A DNA stretch of 64,000 nucleotides from Nocardia amamiensis NBRC 102102 (GCF_001612745.1 NZ_BDBA01000005.1:62001-126000); one strand, 5' to 3'. Positions 1-7,971 are shown, counted from the stretch's first letter. Program-made: numbers and translations. The notes: generated by a model from the letters alone, not told the origin.

Positions 1-2
1 AC

Positions 3-191
3 GTCGACCCTGCCGCCGACTTCAACGACCTCGGGCTCACTTCCCTGCTCGCCATCGAGATGCGCCGCAATCTGGAAGCCCGGCTGCGTGTTCGGATCGC
101 GACCGCGGAGCTGTTCAAACACCCCACCATCACCGCACTCGGCGCCGCCCTGCTGGACCGGGTCGCTGCGAACAGCAGCGAGGCATCGTGA
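3..191 (+). CDS. Acyl carrier protein domain, C-terminal part (cut by window edge)
   Basis: Only the last 62 residues are present; the gene starts before the window. The phosphopantetheine attachment motif LGLTSL lies near the left edge, with Ser as the probable prosthetic-group site, followed by helix III and the usual ending of a PKS/NRPS-type carrier domain (AELFKHPTITALGAALLD). It carries acyl groups as thioesters on a 4'-phosphopantetheine arm. The TGA stop at 189-191 overlaps a GTG at 188-190. The next full gene is a fatty-acyl-AMP ligase, so the ACP is probably its acyl acceptor or part of a lipid/polyketide assembly line. Whether this is a free ACP or the end of a large synthase cannot be seen. 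Confidence 0.85.
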   Translation, partial: VDPAADFNDLGLTSLLAIEMRRNLEARLRVRIATAELFKHPTITALGAALLDRVAANSSEAS

Positions 192-621
192 CGGCGAGTG
201 ACCGCATACCAGGCAATACCCCCGCGGTCGAGGTAGCCCACTGGGCGGCCACCCAGCCGAATGAGCCCGCCTACACCGAACCGCGCTACCGCATGCAAGA
301 ACGTGTACCCGCCACGTCGAAAACCAGCGAGGCATCATGACCGCGAGCATCCACGTGCCAGGCAAACACTCGGGGTCGATGTAGCCCATGGGACAGCCAT
401 CCAACCAAACGAGCCCGCCTGCACCGAACCGCGCTACCGCATGCAAGAATGCGTGCCCGTCATGTTGAGAGCCAGCGAGGCATCGTGACCAGGATTGACC
501 ACGCGCCGGGCAATATTCTCGCAGCCCAGGTGGCCCACTGGGCGGCGACACGGCCGGACGAGCCCGCCTACACCGAACTGCGCTTCCGCCTGCAAGAACG
601 CGTGCCCGTCACGGTGACCTA
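177..621 (+). repeat. Three tandem degenerate copies of the ACP-stop/FAAL-start junction
   Basis: Copies begin at about 177, 326 and 474 (unit 149 then 148 bp). Each opens with AGCGAGGCATC followed by GTGA or ATGA, which supplies a GAGG Shine-Dalgarno core and a start codon overlapping a stop codon. Each then repeats a diverged version of the first ~45 codons of the downstream FAAL. Copies 1 and 2 resemble each other most (both contain CCGCGCTACCGCATGCAAGA); copy 3 is the intact start of the FAAL. Copy 1 is still open for 50 codons; copy 2 has an early TAG. This explains the 293 bases between the ACP stop and the FAAL start. Confidence 0.85.
188..340 (+). CDS. Possible 50-residue peptide from repeat copy 1 (FAAL N-terminus look-alike)
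   Basis: GTG at 188 overlaps the ACP stop and reads 50 codons to a TGA at 338-340, which itself overlaps an ATG at 337. The peptide mimics the FAAL N-terminus (EVAHWAATQPNEPAYTEPRY against QVAHWAATRPDEPAYTELRF) and ends in SEAS, the same last four residues as the ACP. If translated it would be coupled to the ACP stop. Copy 2 (ATG 337) gives only 15 residues before TAG. A decaying duplicate without function is equally possible. Confidence 0.3.
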   Translation: MTASDRIPGNTPAVEVAHWAATQPNEPAYTEPRYRMQERVPATSKTSEAS

Positions 622-2419
622 CGCGGGCCTGCACGCCGCGGCAGGGGCGCTCGCCGCACGACTGCGGCGGGAGAGCGCGCCCGGCGACCGCGTCGCCATT
701 CTGTGCGCCCACGGAATCGACTATGCGGTGGCCTTTCTTGCCTGTCTGTACAGCAATCGCATAGCGGTACCGCTGTTCCCCGCGGGTGGCACGCGCAACC
801 GAGACCGCGTGCACGCGATCCTCGCCGACGCCCGCCCTACCATGACACTGCTCTCCGCCCACGACGAGATCACCGCCGTAACCCTCGGGCCGGCACTGGG
901 GCGTGTACTCACCGTGCCGCCGGAACCGTCCGGGCCGATAGGGGATTCCCGCGAGCCAGCCGCGAATCCGCTCGTTTTGGCCACGCGCCCTGCTATGCAC
1001 GCGGACGCGTTTCCAGCCATATCGGCAGCAGCTTCGGCCTCCCCGGGGCGGCCGCGTCGAGCCGGGCAACCGACAGACTCAGTCGCTGGATCAACACCAC
1101 CGCTTGGCAGCATGCGCGCAGCCCCGCGGATTCCCGCTGCGGCGCAGACCCATGTGCCCGTGGTCGACCCCGTGTGCGGCGAGCTCGCATATCTGCAGTA
1201 CACCTCCGGGTCGACCAAGTCCCCCGCCGGCGTTCGCGTCACGCATGAGAATCTCGCCGCGGCGCTGGCGCAGTTGCGGGACGCCGTGTTCACGGCCCGG
1301 GATCGGCCCATCGTGACCTGGCTACCGTTCTTTCACGACATGGGGCTGATCCTGGGTCTGGCGCTGCCGCTCTGGCTCGGCGTGCACGGCGTCACCCTGG
1401 CGCCGTCGGAGTTCGTGAAGCGGCCCATCCGGTGGCTGCGCGCGATCGCCGACTACCGCGCAGGCATCACGGGATGTCCCAATTTCGCCTTGACGCTCGC
1501 GGTGTCGGGCACGACGCCGCAGGAGCGGACCGGTCTCGACCTGTCCGGGCTGGACGTGTTGCTCAACGGTTCCGAACCGGTCCGCGCCGACGCGCTGAAG
1601 GAATTCACCAAGACCTTCGCCCCCTATGGCTTTCGCCACCACGCGCACACACCCGGCTTCGGCCTTGCCGAGGCCACGCTCACGGTCACCGTCTGCGATT
1701 CGCGCGAGGAACCGGTGTGGCACCACTTCGAACGGGCCGCGCTCGCCGAAGGTCGCGCGGTCGCGCTACCCGACAACGCGCGGCAGTCACAGCACGGCAC
1801 GCCGCTCGTCGGCTGCGGCACACCTGCGGGACAGGCGGTATGTGTGGTCGATCCGGTCACCGGGTCGGCCCTGCCACCAGGGCGCGTCGGCGAGATCTGG
1901 GTAGCCGGAAACAACGTGTGCGACGGCTACTTCGGCAGGCCCGACGCTAGCGAGGAGACCTTCGGCGCCACGCTGCCCCACGACGACGTCCGCTGGCTGC
2001 GCACCGGCGACCTCGGCTTCCAGTATGAATGCCAGCTCTACATCGCCGGACGCCGCAAGGACGTCATCGTGGTCGACGGACGCAATCACTATCCCACCGA
2101 CATCGAGACGACCGTGGAAGCATGCTCTCCGGATATCCGGCCGGGCCATGTGACGGCGTTCGGGCACGATGACGGCCGTCGGGAAGACCTGGTCGTGGTC
2201 GCCGAACTCGTCACCATCGGCGCGGCAGAACCCGCCGAACTCTCCGCACTGGCCCGTCGCATCCGCTCCGCGGTCGCGTCCACGCACGAGGTGATGCCCG
2301 CCGCGGTGATGCTCGTCGAACCGGGGCGGATTCCCAAGACCAGCAGCGGAAAGCTACGACGCGGAGAGTGCAGGGCTCGCTACGTAGCAGGCCACCTGCG
2401 CCCACTCGCGATGATCTGA
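485..2419 (+). CDS. Fatty-acyl-AMP ligase (FAAL, FadD family)
   Basis: 644 residues from GTG 485, chosen because it lies in the conserved AGCGAGGCATCGTGA junction; an in-frame ATG at 449 falls inside repeat copy 2. The enzyme activates fatty acids as acyl-adenylates for transfer to a carrier protein, which fits the ACP upstream. Visible motifs: P-loop LQYTSGSTKSPAG (near residues 237-249), WLPFFHDMG, GLAEATLTVT, WLRTGDLGF, the hinge RRKDVIVVDGRNHYP, and the catalytic-lysine end PKTSSGKLRR. Odd: residues ~147-225, before the P-loop, form an Ala/Pro/Ser-rich low-complexity stretch that puts the P-loop about 70 residues later than in FadD28-type enzymes as I remember them. The FAAL call over a CoA ligase rests on overall pattern and the ACP neighbour. 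Confidence 0.9.
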   Translation: MTRIDHAPGNILAAQVAHWAATRPDEPAYTELRFRLQERVPVTVTYAGLHAAAGALAARLRRESAPGDRVAILCAHGIDYAVAFLACLYSNRIAVPLFPAGGTRNRDRVHAILADARPTMTLLSAHDEITAVTLGPALGRVLTVPPEPSGPIGDSREPAANPLVLATRPAMHADAFPAISAAASASPGRPRRAGQPTDSVAGSTPPLGSMRAAPRIPAAAQTHVPVVDPVCGELAYLQYTSGSTKSPAGVRVTHENLAAALAQLRDAVFTARDRPIVTWLPFFHDMGLILGLALPLWLGVHGVTLAPSEFVKRPIRWLRAIADYRAGITGCPNFALTLAVSGTTPQERTGLDLSGLDVLLNGSEPVRADALKEFTKTFAPYGFRHHAHTPGFGLAEATLTVTVCDSREEPVWHHFERAALAEGRAVALPDNARQSQHGTPLVGCGTPAGQAVCVVDPVTGSALPPGRVGEIWVAGNNVCDGYFGRPDASEETFGATLPHDDVRWLRTGDLGFQYECQLYIAGRRKDVIVVDGRNHYPTDIETTVEACSPDIRPGHVTAFGHDDGRREDLVVVAELVTIGAAEPAELSALARRIRSAVASTHEVMPAAVMLVEPGRIPKTSSGKLRRGECRARYVAGHLRPLAMI

Positions 2420-2517
2420 GACCGGGACACCGGCCGCTGTCACACCGACATCACAAGCGAACTCGTCGCGGTGGACTCAGAGAATGCCTTCCGCGGAGAT
2501 GTGGCCGGATGCTCCCG

Positions 2518-2922
2518 CTAGTGATCAGCCCGGCCCAGGAGACGGTCGGTCTCACGCCGCTCACGCTTGGTGGGACGCCCCGCACCGCGATCGCGACGGG
2601 GCATGCTCGCCACGACTTCCCGTGGCGGTGGCGGTGGACTGCGATCGATCAGACACTGCGCGGCGATCGGAGCGCCGACGCGCTTGGTGACGATTCGCTC
2701 CACGATGACAATGCGCTCGAGACCACCTGACCGGATGCGCACCTCGTCACCGGGGCGCACAGGCTGTGCGGGCTTGGCCGTCGAGCCGTTCACCCGCACG
2801 TGCCCGCCCCGGCATGCTTCCGCGGCAGCGGACCTGGTTTTGAACAGCCGAACGGCCCAGGTCCACGAATCGACGCGGGCCTGGGTCGCGCTGCTCTGGA
2901 TGCCGGATTCGGCGCGGGCCAC
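2518..2922 (-). CDS. S4-domain RNA-binding protein, HslR/Hsp15-like
   Basis: 134 residues from GTG 2922. The S4 domain spans about residues 17-65 (VDSWTWAVRLFKTRSAAAEA, GGHVRVNG, KPAQPVRPGDEV), followed by a basic tail (PRRDRGAGRPTKRERRETDR). Hsp15-type proteins bind ribosomal RNA on stalled 50S subunits; that role is inferred from the family. The start lies 3 bases after the stop of the NlpC/P60 gene, so the two genes are probably co-transcribed, an unusual pairing. The first 16 residues are longer than usual, and no better start with a clear ribosome-binding site was seen. Confidence 0.85.
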   Translation of the reverse strand: MARAESGIQSSATQARVDSWTWAVRLFKTRSAAAEACRGGHVRVNGSTAKPAQPVRPGDEVRIRSGGLERIVIVERIVTKRVGAPIAAQCLIDRSPPPPPREVVASMPRRDRGAGRPTKRERRETDRLLGRADH

Positions 2923-2925
2923 TCG

Positions 2926-3582
2926 TTAGACGATACGGCGTGCGGTAACCACCATGTCGGGGCGCAGCGGGGTGTAGGACACCGGCGTACCCGACTGGAC
3001 CGCATTCAGAAGCTTGTTGTCGCCCGCGTAGATGCCGACGTGACCGCCGCCGTTGGTGACGACGATGTCGCCCGGCTGCAACTCGTGGTAGGCGACCGGC
3101 GCGCCGACGTGCGACTGCTCGAAGCTGGTGCGGGGGAGGTCGACGCCCGCCTGGCGGAACGCCCACTGGACGAGGCCGGAGCAGTCGAAGGCCCTGGGAC
3201 CCGCGGCGCCCCAAGAGTAATTGGCGCCGACCTTGGTCCTGGCGGCGTCGAGGGCGATGTCACCCGGGGAGGTCGGCTGGGCGAACAGGCCCGGCATCAT
3301 CGGCGCGAGACCAGGAAGCTGGGGAGCCACCTGCGCCTCGGGCGCGGGCGCAGGGGCGGCGGGAACGGCCGCGAGCGCCTGCTGGATCTGCTGATTGAGC
3401 TGCTGGACCGGCTGTTCCCATTCCTGCGGAACGTCGAAGTTACCGACGCCAGGAACGTTGATAGTCGCGGCCATGGCCGGAATCGCTGGCATGGCGCCGG
3501 TGGCGGCCACCGCACCCATGACAATCGCACCCTTGACGGAATTCGGAACCCGAGAATCCCGTTGCAAGCTGTGTTTACCCAC
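2926..3582 (-). CDS. Secreted NlpC/P60 peptidoglycan hydrolase
   Basis: 218 residues. An N-terminal export signal (hydrophobic segment ~17-38, ending AMAA) is followed by a Gln/Ala/Pro-rich linker to about residue 105, then a C-terminal NlpC/P60 domain. The catalytic cysteine is in FDCSGLVQW (Cys134) and the histidine in GGGHVGIY (His181). The family cleaves peptide stems of peptidoglycan; mycobacterial relatives are the Rip proteins. It lacks a long N-terminal coiled-coil like that of RipA. The upstream ~190 bases look structured (see leader entry). The S4-domain gene follows after 3 bases. Confidence 0.9.
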   Translation of the reverse strand: MGKHSLQRDSRVPNSVKGAIVMGAVAATGAMPAIPAMAATINVPGVGNFDVPQEWEQPVQQLNQQIQQALAAVPAAPAPAPEAQVAPQLPGLAPMMPGLFAQPTSPGDIALDAARTKVGANYSWGAAGPRAFDCSGLVQWAFRQAGVDLPRTSFEQSHVGAPVAYHELQPGDIVVTNGGGHVGIYAGDNKLLNAVQSGTPVSYTPLRPDMVVTARRIV

Positions 3583-3780
3583 CGAGCTACGTCTCCGATC
3601 TTGCTGCGCTCCCGCCGACCGAGTTCGGACCGGGAGAGCGGCCCGACCCAGAACGATCCTCCGAGTCCTCGGTACGACTGCCGAGACCGTGTGGCCCGAC
3701 TGCCGTTTAGGCGGTAACTAGTGGCGCCGTTTCTCTTACGAAGCGACTGGTTCCACTAAGTCACGAGAAGATTACGGTGT
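3583..3780 (-). promoter_or_regulatory. Long structured leader upstream of the NlpC/P60 gene (possible riboswitch)
   Basis: There is no gene in the ~200 bases before the NlpC/P60 start. On the minus strand the leader can form several GC hairpins, for instance around CCCGGTCCGAAC and the GTACCGAGGACTCGG region. Actinobacterial NlpC/P60 and rpf genes are the classic targets of the c-di-AMP (ydaO/yuaA) riboswitch, and a segment CCCGGTCCGAAC resembles part of that motif. The conserved GACAGCTAAC stretch is not obvious, so this is weak. An ordinary untranslated leader is the alternative. Confidence 0.2.
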
Positions 3781-3944
3781 TGGCGCGATGTTGTCCAGCG
3801 CACAGAGCTGCGTCTTTTCGATCACCGCGCGAACCCCTGGATAGCCGCGCGAAAAGCAGAGGGCTCGGATGGTCACAACCAGATCTCGACCGAACGCGCG
3901 AGATCACCGAATGGACATCCCAACCCGGATCCGCGGTGCCGCAC

Positions 3945-4202
3945 TCAGGATCGGTCTCCGCGGATCACGCGCTCCAGTTCGTCGATCCGGCGCCGCGCGT
4001 CGGCCAGCTCCACCTCGAGCTTGCCGAGCGCCATCACCAGCGGACCGACCGCGAGGTCCGCGACCAACTGGGGATCGTCGTAACCGCGTTCGATCGCGAC
4101 CAGGATGTTCGACCTGATGCGCTGGGCCACCGTGGCGCCCGCGGGAACATTCCACGACTCGACCACCTCGGCGGTGCCGGCCGGGGTTGGTTCGTCGGTC
4201 AT
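3945..4202 (-). CDS. Small conserved-looking protein of unknown function, C-terminal coiled coil
   Basis: 85 residues from ATG 4202, chosen because GGGAGGG lies just upstream; a longer frame to 4256 has no such site. The middle contains AQRIRSNILVAIERGYDDPQ and the C-terminus is a charged helix (ALGKLEVELADARRRIDELE) expected to form a coiled coil. No signal peptide or membrane segment is visible. I do not recognise the family. It is divergent from the AAA ATPase gene at 4336 and could share a promoter region with it. Confidence 0.7.
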   Translation of the reverse strand: MTDEPTPAGTAEVVESWNVPAGATVAQRIRSNILVAIERGYDDPQLVADLAVGPLVMALGKLEVELADARRRIDELERVIRGDRS

Positions 4203-4335
4203 GACCCTCCCTTCTCGCGTCAGCCCGGCGGGCCGACGGCGAGAGCAATAGTGCAATACGGACCGCTAAGGCTCTCTAGGACACGCCGTAGATGTGCCCA
4301 GATTATGTGGACCTGACGCGCTACGGTGTCGGGGC

Positions 4336-5517
4336 ATGGACCCCGTGCGGAATCCGTATGCACCCGGAGCGGGACAGCGCCCACCCGAACTAGCCGGGCG
4401 CGACAAGCAACTCACCGCGTTCGACATCGTGCTCGAACGCGTCGCGCGTGGTCGCCCGGAACGCAGCGTCATGCTCACCGGCCTGCGCGGTGTCGGAAAG
4501 ACGGTGCTGCTCAATCAGCTTCGCTCGGCCGCGATCTCACGCGGCTGGGGCACCGGCAAGATCGAGGCGCGACCGGATCAGGAACTGCGCCGGCCGCTGT
4601 CCTCGGCGCTGCACATGGCGGCGCGCGCGATCGCCATGTCGCACCGCAACCCGGAACGGGTGGACGACTTCCTCGGCATCCTCAAGGCTTTCGCCCTGCG
4701 GTCCACCGCGGACAAAGGCATGCGGGAGCGCTGGCAACCCGGCATCGATGTGCCCGCGGTGAGCGGGCGGGCCGATTCCGGCGACATCGAGATCGACCTG
4801 GTGGAGCTGCTGATCGAGGCGGCCGCGCTGGCCGGCGACATCGGCGTCGGCATCGCGATATTCATCGACGAGATGCAGGATCTCGGCCCCGCCGACATCT
4901 CCGCGATCTGCGGCGCCTGCCACGAATTGAGTCAGGACGCCGCGCCGCTGATCGTGGTCGGCGCGGGCCTGCCGCATTTGCCCGCGGTGCTGTCGGCCTC
5001 GAAGAGCTACTCCGAGCGACTGTTCAGTTATCACCGCATCGACCGGCTGGACCGGGAATCCGCGGACCAAGCGCTGATCGCGCCCGCGCAACGCGAGAAC
5101 GTGAAGTTCACCGATGGTGCCCTGGATGCCCTATACCAAAAGGCCGATGGTTACCCCTATTTCGTGCAGGCTTACGGCAAAGCCGCCTGGGACCAGGCGC
5201 CGGAGAGCCCGATCACGGCCGAAGACGTCGAGGTCGCTTCTCCTGCCGCCGAGGAGGAGTTGGCGGTGGGGTTCTTCGGTTCTCGCTATGAGCGGGCAAC
5301 GCCCGCTGAACGCGAGTACATGCGGGCCATGGCGGACTTGGCGGGCGATGACGGCCCGGTGGCGACCGCGGCGGTGGCCAACGAACTCGGCCGCAAGCCG
5401 GCCTCGCTGTCGCCCGCCCGCGACGGGCTGATCAAGAAGGGCCTCATCTACTCGGCCGAGCGCGGCACGATCGGCTTCACCGTGCCGCACTTCGGCCGCT
5501 ATCTGCGCTCGGTCTGA
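4336..5517 (+). CDS. AAA-type ATPase (ORC1/Cdc6-like STAND fold), function unknown
   Basis: 393 residues from ATG 4336 (MDPVRNPYAPGAG); a longer frame from 4294 lacks support. The Walker A motif is GLRGVGKT (residues ~49-56), Walker B is IAIFIDEMQDL (~173-183), and a sensor-like IVVGAGLPHLPAVL follows. The last ~90 residues look like a winged helix (AAVANELGRKPASLSPARDG, KGLIYSAERGTIGF), suggesting DNA binding or partner recognition. No ribosome-binding site is visible; TACGGT about 11 bases before ATG could be a -10 box of a leaderless mRNA. Proteins of this type are widespread in actinobacteria and usually unassigned. Confidence 0.85.
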   Translation: MDPVRNPYAPGAGQRPPELAGRDKQLTAFDIVLERVARGRPERSVMLTGLRGVGKTVLLNQLRSAAISRGWGTGKIEARPDQELRRPLSSALHMAARAIAMSHRNPERVDDFLGILKAFALRSTADKGMRERWQPGIDVPAVSGRADSGDIEIDLVELLIEAAALAGDIGVGIAIFIDEMQDLGPADISAICGACHELSQDAAPLIVVGAGLPHLPAVLSASKSYSERLFSYHRIDRLDRESADQALIAPAQRENVKFTDGALDALYQKADGYPYFVQAYGKAAWDQAPESPITAEDVEVASPAAEEELAVGFFGSRYERATPAEREYMRAMADLAGDDGPVATAAVANELGRKPASLSPARDGLIKKGLIYSAERGTIGFTVPHFGRYLRSV

Positions 5518-5653
5518 TCGCCGCCACCCGACAGCCAGTGAATACAGGGGTCGATTGCCCAGTATTCGCCCCTCTTACACGATCAATAGATTTTTGTAGA
5601 TTTCTCTGCACCAAGAGCCCTACCGACGGGTAACAAAGTCTCCTACACTCGAA

Positions 5654-5669
5654 TGTGATCCTGATCACG
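5654..5669. promoter_or_regulatory. CRP-like palindrome before fadE10
   Basis: TGTGATCCTGATCACG matches the CRP consensus TGTGA-N6-TCACA at 9 of 10 positions and contains the perfect inverted repeat GTGATC-CT-GATCAC. It lies 16 bases before the fadE10 start and just after a possible -10 box (TACACT, 5644-5649). Binding there would most likely repress. One to two such matches are expected by chance in 64 kb. Confidence 0.4.
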
Positions 5670-5685
5670 TCCGAGGGAGGACATC

Positions 5686-7641
5686 ATGGCGAGAGCCGCG
5701 AAAGTCGACGCCACCGAAGAACAGGCCCGCGCACTGGTCGAGGAATCCCGCGAAACCACGTGGGCCAAGCCCTCATTCGCCAAGGAGATGTTTCTCGGAC
5801 GGTTCCGGCTGGATCTGATCCACCCGTACCCGCAGCCCAGCCCCGAGGACGCCGCGCACAGCGAGGCGTTTCTGTCCCGGCTGCGGAAGCTGTGCGAGTC
5901 CATGGACGGATTGGTGATCGAAGCCGAGGGCCGGATTCCGGACGAGTACGTCAAGGGTATGGCCGAGCTCGGCTGCTTCGGCCTGAAGATACCGGAATCC
6001 TATGGCGGCCAAGGGCTTTCCCAGGTCGGCTACAACAAGGCACTGATGCTGGTCGGCTCGGCGCACCCGAGCCTCGGCGTCCTGCTCTCGGCACACCAGT
6101 CCATCGGCGTGCCCGAACCGCTGAAGCTGGCGGGCACCGCCGAGCAGAAGGCGGAGTTCCTGCCCCGCTGCGCGGCAGGTGCGGTCAGCGCGTTCCTGCT
6201 CACCGAGCCCGACGTCGGCTCCGATCCGGCCCGGATGGCCAGCACCGCGACGCCGACCGAGGACGGCGAGGCCTACATCCTGAACGGCGTCAAGCTGTGG
6301 ACCACCAACGGCGTCGTCGCCGAGCTGCTGGTGGTGATGGCGCGGGTGCCCAAGAGCGAGGGGCATCGCGGCGGCATCTCGGCGTTCGTCGTGGAAGCGG
6401 ACTCGCCGGGCATCACCGTGGAGCGGCGCAACGCGTTCATGGGTCTGCGCGGCATCGAGAACGGCCTGACCAGGATGCACGACGTCGTTGTGCCCAAGCG
6501 CAACCTGATCGGCCGCGAGGGCGACGGCCTCAAGATCGCGCTCACCACGCTCAACGCGGGCAGGCTCGCCATCCCCGCGATGTGCACCGCCGCCGCGAAG
6601 TGGTCGCTGAAGATCGCGCGGGAGTGGAGCGCACAGCGGGTGCAGTGGGGCAGGCCGGTCGGCGAGCACGCGGCGGTCGGCCAGAAGATCTCGTTCATCG
6701 CGGCCACTACCTTCGCGCTGGAGGCGTCGCTGGATCTGTCGGCCACCATGTGCGACGAGGCGCGCAACGACATCCGGATCGAGGCGGCGCTGGCCAAGCT
6801 GTGGGCAAGCGAGATGAGCTGTCAGATCGCCGACGAACTCGTGCAGATCCGCGGCGGCCGCGGTTACGAGACGGCGGCCTCGCTCGCCGCGAGGGGGGAG
6901 CGCGCGGTCCCCGCCGAGCAGTTGGTGCGCGATCTGCGGATCAACCGCATCTTCGAAGGCTCCAGCGAGATCATGCGGCTGCTGATCGCTCGGGAGATGG
7001 CCGATGCGCACATGGCGGCCGCCGGCGCTCTGGTGGACCGCAAGGCCGAGTTCAAGGAGAAGGCGAAGGCAGCGGTCGGCGCGACCGGCTTCTATGCGAA
7101 GTGGTTCCCGCAGCTGGCCGTCGGAGCGGGCACGGTACCGGCCGCCTACACCGAATTCGGTGTGCTGGCGCGTCATCTGCGGTTCGTCGAACGCAGTGCG
7201 CGCAAGCAGGCCAGGTCGCTGATGTACGCGATGGGCCGCTGGCAGGCCGGCCTGGAATACCGACAGAACTTCCTCGGCCGGATCGTCGACATCGGCGCGG
7301 AGCTGTTCGCCATGTCCGCGGCTTGTGTTCGTGCCCAGGCGCTGCGCACCGCGGGCGCGCCGGAGGCCAAGGCCGCCGAAGAGCTGGCGGACACCTTCTG
7401 CAGGCAGTCGCGGCTGCGCGTGCGCAAGCTGTTCGACGAGCTGTGGGAGAACACCGACGACGACGATCGCACCCTCACCCGCGGCGTGCTCGACGGCCGC
7501 TACCAGTGGCTGGAGGAGGGCGTGCTCGATCCGAGCGAGGGAACCGGGCCGTGGATCGCGGAGTGGCAGATGGGTCCGTCGACCGAGGCGAACCTGTTGC
7601 GCCCGTTCCTGTCCTCGACCCGCAGCAACGCGGAGGCGTGA
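5686..7641 (+). CDS. fadE10: Acyl-CoA dehydrogenase, FadE10 type
   Basis: 651 residues, the length I remember for M. tuberculosis FadE10, with near-identical blocks such as FLLTEPDVGSDPARMASTAT and GGISAFVVEADSPGITVERR. It oxidises acyl-CoA to enoyl-CoA using FAD and an electron-transfer flavoprotein; its natural substrate is not known to me. The ACAD core covers about residues 60-440; the catalytic glutamate corresponds to Glu424 in RIFEGSSEI. A C-terminal extension (~440-651) matches FadE10 and the long-chain subfamily. The ATG follows GGGAGGAC. A CRP-like palindrome sits in the leader and a strong hairpin follows the stop. Confidence 0.93.
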   Translation: MARAAKVDATEEQARALVEESRETTWAKPSFAKEMFLGRFRLDLIHPYPQPSPEDAAHSEAFLSRLRKLCESMDGLVIEAEGRIPDEYVKGMAELGCFGLKIPESYGGQGLSQVGYNKALMLVGSAHPSLGVLLSAHQSIGVPEPLKLAGTAEQKAEFLPRCAAGAVSAFLLTEPDVGSDPARMASTATPTEDGEAYILNGVKLWTTNGVVAELLVVMARVPKSEGHRGGISAFVVEADSPGITVERRNAFMGLRGIENGLTRMHDVVVPKRNLIGREGDGLKIALTTLNAGRLAIPAMCTAAAKWSLKIAREWSAQRVQWGRPVGEHAAVGQKISFIAATTFALEASLDLSATMCDEARNDIRIEAALAKLWASEMSCQIADELVQIRGGRGYETAASLAARGERAVPAEQLVRDLRINRIFEGSSEIMRLLIAREMADAHMAAAGALVDRKAEFKEKAKAAVGATGFYAKWFPQLAVGAGTVPAAYTEFGVLARHLRFVERSARKQARSLMYAMGRWQAGLEYRQNFLGRIVDIGAELFAMSAACVRAQALRTAGAPEAKAAEELADTFCRQSRLRVRKLFDELWENTDDDDRTLTRGVLDGRYQWLEEGVLDPSEGTGPWIAEWQMGPSTEANLLRPFLSSTRSNAEA

Positions 7642-7971
7642 TCGCGCGGTAGACCGCCGTCACGGTCGGTAGCGCGGGGACCGACCGTGACGGCGCCGTC
7701 ACTCAGGCACTATTCGGCAGTATCGGATTATCCGTAGAAACCCGCAGATTCTCCGATCGGCGAACGATCGGGGTATCTACCGAAATCTAGCGTCCGCCCA
7801 ATTTTTTCGTATATTTTTCTGGCGAGCGCGGCCGCGACCACGGGATCGATCGGCAGCCTCGGTTGGGCAACGTGTCCATAACGGCAGGTATGGGGCGTTA
7901 ACGACGCGGAAAATCCCACCGAAAACTGGACAAGAAGCGCAGACGAGGCTTCTCGCCCACAGGAGGGTGCC
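7642..7971. other. 330-bp intergenic region after fadE10
   Basis: It holds the fadE10 terminator hairpin (7656-7694) and then about 270 bases with locally AT-rich tracts (CAATTTTTTCGTATATTTTT near 7799-7818), which is unusual against the GC-rich background and may include the promoter of the following hydrolase gene. No convincing ORF or -35/-10 pair was found. The hydrolase ribosome-binding site AGGAGGG lies at its right end. Confidence 0.6.
7656..7694 (+). terminator. Hairpin terminator of fadE10
   Basis: GCCGTCACGGTCGGT and its exact reverse complement form a 15-bp stem around a 9-base loop, 14 bases after the fadE10 stop codon. There is no T-tract, as is common for actinobacterial terminators. 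Confidence 0.8.

Noticed and set aside
261..488. 75-codon frame across the repeats
   Set aside because: It runs in a frame unrelated to the FAAL-like reading frame, has no ribosome-binding site and is a by-product of the duplication.
177..621. Tandem repeats as a CRISPR-like array
   Set aside because: Units are ~149 bp, diverged, without spacers, and clearly derived from the coding junction.
5655..7652. 665-codon frame overlapping fadE10
   Set aside because: Arg/Gly-rich shadow of the fadE10 gene with no family resemblance.
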